Origin: Vicinamibacterales bacterium
Lineage (GTDB): Bacteria; Acidobacteriota; Vicinamibacteria; Vicinamibacterales; UBA2999
Reading direction: 5' to 3'
DNA: 64,000 bases
NCBI GenBank assembly: GCA_041659285.1
Contig: JBAZYO010000014.1
Span: 62,001-126,000 of the forward strand
Positions 45,486 to 51,967 of the stretch are shown piece by piece. Below the pieces are notes generated by a model. It ran no database searches. It was not told where the DNA came from and worked only from the letters and a program-made list of their open reading frames with translations. The position numbers and the translations under genes are program-made. Numbering within the stretch: the first letter of the stretch is position 1; each line of letters opens with the position of its first letter.

Positions 45486-45494
45486 ATTATAGCA
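45486..45494 (-). promoter_or_regulatory. Extended -10 promoter TGCTATAAT
   Basis: On the minus strand TGCTATAAT is an extended -10 element. It predicts a start about 44 bases before CTG 45435, leaving room for the AGGAGG ribosome-binding site. I see no clear -35, which extended -10 promoters do not require. Confidence 0.55.
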
Positions 45495-45652
45495 CGGGAC
45501 GGCCGATTTTCGGTCATACGACCAAGACGTGTCCCTGGCACCCCTCAAAGGCCAATCTTTCGGGGCGGAAGCCGCAAGGGGAGGCCCAACCACCTGACCT
45601 CACGGTTTCCGCATCAATTCGTCAGGCGCATGGCGAACCCGGCGGGCCCGCC

Positions 45653-45892
45653 TCAGTCGGTGCGCGGTCCGCCGTCGCGCAGCCGCTGGGTCAGCCTGGC
45701 CTCGAACTCGTGCCCCGGCCCTTGATGGGCCGCTCGCGAGCGCGCCGCCTGGGAGATGGCCTCGAGCTGGCGCTGGAAGGCGCGGCACCTGCGGCACATC
45801 GCCAAGTGCAACCGCACCGCGAGGCGCCGCGCGAGCGATGCCTCCGCCAGCTCACCTTTGGCGATCAGTGTCGACACCTCTTTACAGGTCAT
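45653..45892 (-). CDS. Zinc-finger anti-sigma factor
   Basis: A 79-aa protein with the zf-HC2 anti-sigma pattern: an N-terminal TCKEVSTLIAKGELAE and LAVRLHLAMCRRCRAFQRQL carrying the H-x3-C-x2-C zinc site (about residues 29-36). No membrane helix follows, so it is probably soluble. It begins four bases after the sigma-factor stop and would inhibit that sigma factor. Longer in-frame starts are possible but lie inside the sigma gene. Confidence 0.75.
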   Translation of the reverse strand: MTCKEVSTLIAKGELAEASLARRLAVRLHLAMCRRCRAFQRQLEAISQAARSRAAHQGPGHEFEARLTQRLRDGGPRTD

Positions 45893-45896
45893 CACG

Positions 45897-46475
45897 TCAG
45901 CGACCCCAGCCCTCTTCCTGAAGACACGCGCGCAACCGCACGCGCGCTCGATGCAGCAACACTCCAATGTGTGTGATCGACTGCCCGGTTATCTTACTGA
46001 CCGCCTCGGCCGGCAGCTCCTCCACCTGGCGCAGGTGAAACACCTCGCGTTGCAGATCGGGCAGCACTTCCAGGCAGCCGGCAATTGCGGTCCCGACCTG
46101 TTCGGCGTGCACGAGGTGGTCGGCCGCGAATGGCGATTGCCGCCAGTGCCCTCGGTCATCGAACTGCGCCTCGAACAGCTCGTCGATCGGGTCGCTCAAC
46201 TCCTCGCGGCGCACCGCGCGGCGCCGCTCGAGCGACTTGTGGTGCAGGATGCCGAAGAGCCACGTGCCAATCTGGGCCCGGCCTTCGAAGCGGTCCAGCG
46301 ATCCGAGAAAGGCCACGAACACCTCCTGCGCGAGATCTTCGGCGTCGGCGGCGGAATGGCCCATGCCCCTGGCGGCGCGATAGATCCGGCGGCCATGCGC
46401 CTCGGCCACCATCCGCAGCGCGTCCGGATCCCGGGCGCGCAATCGCGCCAGCAACGACTCGTCCAGATCGGCCAC
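45897..46475 (-). CDS. ECF-family RNA polymerase sigma factor
   Basis: A 192-aa extracytoplasmic-function sigma factor. Region 2 is marked by MGHSAADAEDLAQEVFVAFL and region 4 by CLEVLPDLQREVFHLRQVEE and ITHIGVLLHRARVRLRACL. It is divergent from the bufferin operon (120 bases between start codons) and coupled to a zinc-finger anti-sigma factor. By comparison with other bufferin loci, it most likely activates the operon when copper or thiol stress relieves the anti-sigma block. The GTG start at 46475 has TATGAT just upstream. Confidence 0.82.
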   Translation of the reverse strand: MADLDESLLARLRARDPDALRMVAEAHGRRIYRAARGMGHSAADAEDLAQEVFVAFLGSLDRFEGRAQIGTWLFGILHHKSLERRRAVRREELSDPIDELFEAQFDDRGHWRQSPFAADHLVHAEQVGTAIAGCLEVLPDLQREVFHLRQVEELPAEAVSKITGQSITHIGVLLHRARVRLRACLQEEGWGR

Positions 46476-46595
46476 GCCTCATCATAGTCAAGCGGGACGA
46501 AGGGCTGTAATGTCCGGCGCACTCGGCGCACTTACTTCAACGTGGGGCCGCCGGGATGTGCCCGGACGGGCTTCCACCAAGGAGCACAACACGTC

Positions 46596-46862
46596 ATGCA
46601 GACACGATTCGTTATCGCCGCCGCTTTCGCCGCCGCCATTGCGGCACCCAGCTTCCTGTCGGCGCAAAGACCCGCCGAGATGCCTTCGTTCAAGGCCGAG
46701 AAGTGCTACGGCATCGCCAAGGCTGGCGCCAACGACTGCGCCTCGACCGGCAACAACTCGTGCGGTGGCTCGTCCAAGCGCGCCGGCGACACCAAGGCGT
46801 GGCTCTTCGTGCCCGAGGGCTACTGCGAGCGCATCGTCGGTGGCAGCAAAACCGCCAAGTAG
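46596..46862 (+). CDS. bufA: Bufferin-type RiPP precursor (BufA/DUF2282)
   Basis: An 88-aa precursor of the BufA1/DUF2282 type. It has a signal peptide (about residues 1-22, MQTRFVIAAAFAAAIAAPSF) followed by a core with four cysteines: EKCYGIAKAGANDCAS, NNSCGGSS and PEGYCERIVGG. In characterised members an MNIO enzyme (DUF692) and its partner modify Cys residues, and the product binds copper in the periplasm. AAGGAG lies 11 bases before ATG 46596. It is the first gene of bufA-bufB-bufC-DoxX and is divergent from the sigma gene. Confidence 0.85.
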   Translation: MQTRFVIAAAFAAAIAAPSFLSAQRPAEMPSFKAEKCYGIAKAGANDCASTGNNSCGGSSKRAGDTKAWLFVPEGYCERIVGGSKTAK

Positions 46863-46886
46863 GCGAATCGACAGGTGGCCATCGTC

Positions 46887-47762
46887 ATGTCCTCGAGTCC
46901 TCGCGTCCTGACACGATCCGGTATCGGGTTGAGGTTGCCGCACATCGAAGAGGCGGTGGCCACCCGACCGTCCGCGGGCTGGTTCGAGATCCATCCCGAG
47001 AACTTTCTCGCCAATCCGCACGCCACCGAGCTGCTGCAGCAGCTGGCCGCGGAGTATCCCATCTCGGTGCACACGGTTGGACTCTCTGTGGGCAGTGCTC
47101 ACGGCGTCGATCGCGCGCACCTGCGGCGCCTGCGGGGGTTCATCGATCGCATCGATCCCGTCCTGGTGTCGGGTCACCTGGCCTGGTCCACGCACCAGGG
47201 CGAGTACCTGAACGACCTGTTGCCTTTGCCCTACACGGACGAGACGCTGGCCATCGTCAGCCGCCACGTCGACCAGGTCCAGGACGGCCTGGGCCGCGCA
47301 CTGCTGATCGAGAACCCGTCCTGTTACCTCGGATACACCGGGTCGACCATGACCGAAGGGCAATTCCTGAACGAATTGGTCCGGCGAACCGGATGCCGCC
47401 TGCTGTGCGACGTCAGCAACGTCTACCTGAGCGCGCACAACATGGGCTACGACGCCCGGCGCTACCTCGACGGGTTGCCGGCCGCGGCGATCGGTGAGCT
47501 GCATCTCGGCGGGTTCACGGTCGAGGCCGACGATGCCGCCCCCGGCCACGAGGTCATCGTCGATACGCATGCCTCGCCGATCGCCGCGCCGGTGTGGGAG
47601 CTGTATGCCTACGCCGTGGCTCGTTTCGGCGCGCTCCCGACATTGATCGAGTGGGACAACGACATCCCGATGCTCGCCACCCTGTTGAACGAGGCGGCGG
47701 TCGCCGACGACGTGGCGCGCCGGTCGCTCCAGAGTGAGGCCGGTCATGCCGCCACTTGCTGA
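46887..47762 (+). CDS. bufB: BufB, MNIO-family (DUF692) RiPP-modifying enzyme
   Basis: A 291-aa TIM-barrel multinuclear non-heme iron enzyme of the DUF692 family. Signatures are SGIGLRLPHIEEAV, WFEIHPENFLANPHATELLQ (metal-binding E-x-H-x-E-N), VLVSGHLAWSTHQGEYLN (His ligand), LLIENPSCYLGYTGST, LLCDVSNVYLSAHNMGYD (D-x-x-N-x-x-x-x-x-x-N) and GELHLGGF with the final VIVDTHASP. It would oxidise cysteines of BufA to thiooxazole-like groups. It lies 24 bases after bufA (ATG 46887; a GTG at 46875 is the alternative) and overlaps bufC by 17 bases. Confidence 0.88.
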   Translation: MSSSPRVLTRSGIGLRLPHIEEAVATRPSAGWFEIHPENFLANPHATELLQQLAAEYPISVHTVGLSVGSAHGVDRAHLRRLRGFIDRIDPVLVSGHLAWSTHQGEYLNDLLPLPYTDETLAIVSRHVDQVQDGLGRALLIENPSCYLGYTGSTMTEGQFLNELVRRTGCRLLCDVSNVYLSAHNMGYDARRYLDGLPAAAIGELHLGGFTVEADDAAPGHEVIVDTHASPIAAPVWELYAYAVARFGALPTLIEWDNDIPMLATLLNEAAVADDVARRSLQSEAGHAATC

Positions 47763-48534
47763 GGTGCAGCGCCGTGTGCGCAACGCCATCATCGCCGGCG
47801 ATGCAGGCTCGATGGCGTCACTGATCGACGCGGGCCCGCGCGACGCCACGCGGCGCATGGCTATTCACCTCAGGCACTATCGCGCAAGCCTGGTCGCGAT
47901 CCTGATGGGCCGGTTTCCAGCCACCACGTGGTTGCTGGGCAGCGGCCCGGTTGAAGCGGCTGCGGCGAAGTTTGTTGGCGTCGTTCCGCCGAGTGCGCCG
48001 TGCCTTGCCGAGTACGGCGCTGCGTTTCCAGCCTTCCTTGGCGCCCAACCTGTCGTGGACCGCATTACTTATGTCGAACCATTTGCCGATCTCGAGTGGC
48101 ACTTCGGCCGGCTATCGGTGTCGGTCGATGGGTCCGCCCTGGGTGCCGCCACCCTGGCGGCCCTGGATGCCGACGACCTTGCCGACACCGCGCTGGTCCT
48201 GCAAGGGGGCACGCATTACTGGCACGCCGCGTGGCCCATCGACGAATTGCTGGCGATCTTTCTCAGGAACGCGGCGCCCGAGCAGACCACGCTGCGTGAG
48301 CAGGCCGTGTGGATCGAGGGCCGGGGCAGGCGGGGCGAGGTCCAGCTCAACCAATTGACCGAGGGCGACTGGACCTTCCGCGACGCCATCTGGCGCGGCC
48401 GGCCGATCGGCGTGGCCGCGGAACGGGCCTGGCAGGTCGATCCCCGATTCGATCCCGGTGTGGCGCTCGCCGCAATGTTCAGTCAGGCGCTGGTGATCGG
48501 CGCCGTGACCAGGGTGGAAGGAACGGAATCATGA
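47746..48534 (+). CDS. bufC: BufC-like partner protein (DUF2063)
   Basis: A 262-aa partner of DUF692 enzymes. The N-terminal part (about residues 1-95) matches the DUF2063/HvfC-BufC N-terminal domain: AEVQRRVRNAIIAGDAGSMA, RMAIHLRHYRASLVAILMGR and FPATTWLLGSGPVEAAAAKF, with YVEPFADLEWHFGR further on. In known systems this protein recruits the precursor and is needed for modification. Its ATG overlaps bufB and its TGA overlaps the next ATG (48531), so the operon is translationally coupled. Confidence 0.8.
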   Translation: MPPLAEVQRRVRNAIIAGDAGSMASLIDAGPRDATRRMAIHLRHYRASLVAILMGRFPATTWLLGSGPVEAAAAKFVGVVPPSAPCLAEYGAAFPAFLGAQPVVDRITYVEPFADLEWHFGRLSVSVDGSALGAATLAALDADDLADTALVLQGGTHYWHAAWPIDELLAIFLRNAAPEQTTLREQAVWIEGRGRRGEVQLNQLTEGDWTFRDAIWRGRPIGVAAERAWQVDPRFDPGVALAAMFSQALVIGAVTRVEGTES

Positions 48535-48962
48535 TCGTGAAGGTTTTCGACGCGGTGGTCGCGCGTCTCGAGCGCATCCCGCTTGCGGTGATACAGCTCG
48601 TGATGCGGGTCGCCGTTGGCGCCGTATTCTTCAATGCGGGCCTGCTGAAGTATCGCTCGCCGGAACTGACGGCGTTGCTGTTTCGCGACGAATACAAGGT
48701 GCCCCTGCTGGACCCCGCGCTCGCCGCCAGCATGGCGACCTTCAACGAGCTGACCTTTTCGACCCTGCTGTTTCTCGGCCTCGCCACGCGCATCGCCACG
48801 TTGCCATTCCTGGGCATGATCGCCGTGATCCAGACCTTGGTGTATCCCCAGGCGTGGGTCGAGCACCTGACGTGGGCATCGATTCTCGTGTTCCTGTTGT
48901 CGCGAGGCCCAGGCGCCATCTCGCTTGACCACTGGGTGCGGCGCTATTTTCACCGTTGGTAA
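48531..48962 (+). CDS. DoxX-family membrane protein of the bufferin operon
   Basis: A 143-aa DoxX-like four-helix membrane protein. LVMRVAVGAVFFNAGLLKYR is the first helix with the conserved G-x-x-F-x-x-x-G-x-x-K, followed by NELTFSTLLFLGLATRIATL and FLGMIAVIQTLVYPQAWVEH. DoxX proteins often close bufferin and Hvf-type operons, but their part in them is unproven. The ATG overlaps the bufC stop by four bases, and the Sec-containing gene follows after 39 bases. Confidence 0.82.
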   Translation: MIVKVFDAVVARLERIPLAVIQLVMRVAVGAVFFNAGLLKYRSPELTALLFRDEYKVPLLDPALAASMATFNELTFSTLLFLGLATRIATLPFLGMIAVIQTLVYPQAWVEHLTWASILVFLLSRGPGAISLDHWVRRYFHRW

Positions 48963-49001
48963 CGACCTGTGTGTAACCTGCAGCGTCTGGAGGCGTCTTA
49001 G

Positions 49002-50057
49002 GTGATGATGAAAACCCGCTCCGCGATCGCCGTGGTCACGATCGTGTTGGCTGCTGCCGGCCTTGCCGCACAAGCACCGCCGGCCGTCGACACCTCGAAA
49101 ATTGGTCCGCAAGTGGGCGCCGTTGTGCCGGCGTTTTCCGGCACCGACCAGTTCGGCAAGCCGCAAAGCCTGGCCGCGGCCATGGGGCCGAAGGGCGCCA
49201 TGCTGGTGTTCTTCCGCTCCGCCGATTGGTGACCGTACTGCAAAACGCAGCTCGTGGAGCTGCAAAGCCGCTACGCTGACATTACCCGGCAGGGCCTGGG
49301 CCTGATCGCGATCAGCTACGACAGCACCGATACGCACCAGCGTTTCTCGGCGTCGCGCAGTATCACGTTCCCGATGATCTCCGACCCGGGCTCCGCCATC
49401 ATCAAGCAGTACGGCTTGCTCAATCAAACCGTCGATCCGAAGTCGACGTCGTTTGGCATACCGCATCCGGGCACGTTCATCGTCGATCGCAAGGGCGTGG
49501 TGGTGTCGCGGTTCTTCGAAGACGCCTACCAGGAGCGCTACACGACCGCGACCATCCTGACCACGCTCGGCGCGGGTCTTGGCGGCGGCACGGTCAAGGC
49601 CGACACGGCGCACCTCACGCTGACCGCGACGATCAGCGACACCACCGCGGCACCGGGCGAACGCCTGTCGATCGCGGTCAACGCATCGCCGAAGCGTGGC
49701 ATGCACCTGTATGCGCCCGGGAAACACACCTACCGGGTCGTGCAGGTCACGATTGACCCGCAGCCGTGGCTGCGGACCCACGACACGGTTTACCCGGCTT
49801 CCGAGATCTATCATTTCAAGCCGCTCGACGAGCGCGTTGAAGTGTTCATGAAGCCGTTTCGCCTGCGGCGCGACCTGACCCTGCTGGCCACGCCAGCGGC
49901 GCAGAAGCAGCTGGCCGCCCTGCCATCGGTGACGATCACCGGCTCGCTCGATTACCAGGCGTGCGATGACAAGTTGTGCTTCAACCCGGCGCGGGTGCCG
50001 TTCAGCTTCACGGTCGCGTTGAAGCCGTTGGATCGCCGGCCGCCCGGCGAGCGCTAG
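49002..50057 (+). CDS. Exported selenocysteine redoxin - DsbD-N fusion (TGA at 49230 read as Sec)
   Basis: One 352-codon frame with a single internal TGA (codon 77, 49230-49232) and a normal TAG. The N-terminal signal (ending near AQA) is followed by a peroxiredoxin/thioredoxin-type domain: FFRSADW, then TGA, then PYCKTQLVELQ. This is the U-x-x-C form of the usual CxxC motif (Sec77, Cys80). GIPHPGTFIVDRKGVVVSRF completes the redoxin fold. Residues about 205-351 form a DsbD N-terminal-like domain ending YQACDDKLCF (Cys321, Cys326). A hairpin follows the TGA at SECIS distance. The GTG at 49002 lies eight bases after GGAGG; ATGs at 49005 and 49008 are alternatives. It stands 39 bases behind the bufferin operon, so a periplasmic thiol/copper role is likely. 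Confidence 0.82.
49230..49263 (+). promoter_or_regulatory. UGA Sec codon with SECIS-like hairpin
   Basis: After the in-frame TGA (49230-49232) a perfect 7-bp stem, GCAGCTC (49247-49253) with GAGCTGC (49257-49263), closes a GTG loop. The loop begins 22 bases after the TGA, inside the 16-37-base window usual for bacterial SECIS elements, and contains the G normally needed by SelB. Confidence 0.75.
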
Positions 50058-50150
50058 CAACCGGTTGAACGGCGCGGGGCAGGGCGGCCATTGTCACCGC
50101 GACGGTTGGCCGCGGCGAACCCGGATAGAATGCGCGCTGAGGAGAGTCGC

Positions 50151-50588
50151 ATGGCCCAAGCAGCGCAGAACTACAAGAACCACACCCGGTTCTATCCGCC
50201 GTTCCACTTCTTCGTGATGCCCGTGCTGTTGATTCACGTGATCAACGAGGGACGGCACGTGTGGGCCAACCCGAACCGATCGACGGGATTCGCGCTCTTG
50301 CTCGCGCTCGCGCTGGTGATGCTGGCCCTGACCGCCCGCGGCATGGCGCTCAAGGTCCAGGACCGCGTGATCCGATTCGAGATGTATGCCCGCATGCGCG
50401 AGCTGCTCCCGGCCGATCTGGTGGCGCGCATGACCGAGCTGACCCCGCAGCAACTGGTCGCGCTGCGCTTCGCCGGTGACGCGGAGCTTGCCGAACTGGT
50501 TCGCGACGTGTTCGCCGGCAAGCTGACCAGCCAGAAAGCCATCAAGCTGCAGATCAAGCACTGGAAGGGCGACTACCTGCGCGCCTAG
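50151..50588 (+). CDS. DUF6526-family membrane protein
   Basis: A 145-aa protein with two membrane helices. QNYKNHTRFYPPFHFFVMPV at the N-terminus is the DUF6526 hallmark, the second helix is about residues 45-68, and the C-terminal part is soluble and helical (MRELLPADLVARMTELTPQQ, ALRFAGDAELAEL, ending KLQIKHWKGDYLRA). The function is unknown. GAGGAG about eight bases before ATG 50151 gives the start, and TAGAAT further upstream is a plausible -10. The gene is convergent with the GGDEF-like gene, one base apart. Confidence 0.8.
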   Translation: MAQAAQNYKNHTRFYPPFHFFVMPVLLIHVINEGRHVWANPNRSTGFALLLALALVMLALTARGMALKVQDRVIRFEMYARMRELLPADLVARMTELTPQQLVALRFAGDAELAELVRDVFAGKLTSQKAIKLQIKHWKGDYLRA

Positions 50589-50589
50589 C

Positions 50590-51765
50590 TCAGCGGCTGG
50601 CGCCGGATTCCGCCGCGCGCGCCAGCGCCTCGACGGTGTCGCGCTCGAGGCGCACGTGGCGTCCGGCCTTCACCGGATCGAGCTTGCCGTCGGCGACCAG
50701 CTGCTCGATGCCTTCGCGCGTGGTGCCGAGGCGCGCCGTGGCTTCCTCGATCGAGATCAACCGCGGCAGCAGTTCCACCTGCTCGACGCGATTGCGGCCG
50801 CTGACCTTGGCGCGTTCGAGCGCCGCTTCGGCCTCGGCCTGGAAGCGCACGTGGTCGATCGGCTCGCCTTCGAGCGCCCGCGCGCTGGTCACCGCGACGC
50901 TGACCGTGACCACCGCCCGCTGGTCGGTGCGGTAGTCGCGGAACGTCAGCCGATCCTCGACCATCACCCGGGTCCGGTCGGCCAGGGTCAGCGCGTCGCC
51001 CGGCGTCGTCTCGGGCAGCAGCACGGCAATGGTGTCTTCGGCATAGCGGACGACCCAGTCGTGCTGCCGGAAGTAGGCGCGCAGCAGGATGCCCATCCGC
51101 TCGAGAATGCGGTCGCCGACGCCATAGCCGTGTGCGCGGTTGATGCCCGACAGGTCGTCCACGTCGATCAGCATCATCGACAGCCAGTGCTCGAAGCGTT
51201 CGGCGCGGCAGCATTCCTTCGGCAGCACGGCGTCGAGCACGGGGCGCGTGTGCAGCGTCGTCAGGGCGTCCTCAATCGACGAACGCAGCGGCATGTAGAC
51301 GGTGCGTGTAGTCCACGCCGCGAGCAGGTCGAACGCCGCGCGCCGCACGATCTGCGCCGCCTGCGGCCAGGGCTCGGTGCTGGCGCCGACGCGCTGGTCG
51401 AGCGACAGCTCGTCAATGCCGGTGTCCATCGCGATGTGGACGAACATGAAGAGTTGTTCGGGCGACATCTCGCGTTCGTCGATGATCGTCGCCAGCTCGC
51501 TGACGCCCGAGTCGCGCGCGTCGAGCCGGCCTTCGGTCACCGCCTCGCAGAGCAGGCGCACGATGAGGTTGCCGAGCCGGCCGCAATAATCCGCGTCCAA
51601 CCGGCGCGACCCGCTGGTCAGCGGGAACGTGGCCACGGTATCGGCGACGATCACGTCGCGGCGGTCGGTGAGGTGGTGTGCCACGTGCCGGCGGAGATCG
51701 ACGCCGATCCCCGGTTTGGCGCTGGTGCCGTCGTCGTTGGTTTCCAAGCGGGTTGCCTGTTGCAA
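50590..51765 (-). CDS. Degenerate GGDEF protein with C-terminal HTH
   Basis: A 391-aa protein. After an unknown helical region (about residues 1-185), a GGDEF-like domain spans about 190-335. MMLIDVDDLSGINRAHGYG and VGDRILERMGILLRAYFRQ are normal, but the active motif reads RYAEDTIAVLLPE instead of R-Y-G-G-D-E-F-x-x-L-L, so cyclase activity should be lost. The C-terminus (about 345-391, LISIEEATARLGTTREGIEQ) is an excisionase-type helix-turn-helix. It may be a c-di-GMP-linked or nucleotide-sensing DNA-binding regulator. The start TTG 51765 has GGAG seven bases upstream; longer frames give unrelated sequence. Confidence 0.75.
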   Translation of the reverse strand: MQQATRLETNDDGTSAKPGIGVDLRRHVAHHLTDRRDVIVADTVATFPLTSGSRRLDADYCGRLGNLIVRLLCEAVTEGRLDARDSGVSELATIIDEREMSPEQLFMFVHIAMDTGIDELSLDQRVGASTEPWPQAAQIVRRAAFDLLAAWTTRTVYMPLRSSIEDALTTLHTRPVLDAVLPKECCRAERFEHWLSMMLIDVDDLSGINRAHGYGVGDRILERMGILLRAYFRQHDWVVRYAEDTIAVLLPETTPGDALTLADRTRVMVEDRLTFRDYRTDQRAVVTVSVAVTSARALEGEPIDHVRFQAEAEAALERAKVSGRNRVEQVELLPRLISIEEATARLGTTREGIEQLVADGKLDPVKAGRHVRLERDTVEALARAAESGASR

Positions 51766-51967
51766 AGGGTAACTCCAGATGCCCCTATGGCGGCAACCTC
51801 TCTTGGCCGAAAGACTTAGGGGATGTTCCAGGGCCTGTCGGCGTGTGCGCGGAACTGCACGGCCTCGCCGCAAATGGCGCGGCGGGGGTGGTTGCGTCGC
51901 CTGCCGGCGGTTCCTATGATCAGAGTCTGGCCTGACGGATCGATACCGGGCCGGCTCCAAGGGGCAG

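Noticed and set aside
45541..45600. Stem-rich segment between the anti-sigma factor and the unknown secreted protein, thought to be a riboswitch
   Set aside because: It did not fit the c-di-GMP, glycine or cobalamin consensus that I could recall, and it lies upstream of the extended -10 promoter rather than in the leader.
49233..50057. Reading the DsbD-like part as a separate gene that starts at GTG 49254
   Set aside because: It would lack a signal peptide and the first Cys or Sec of the redox motif. The frame is continuous with the upstream part and a hairpin follows the TGA.
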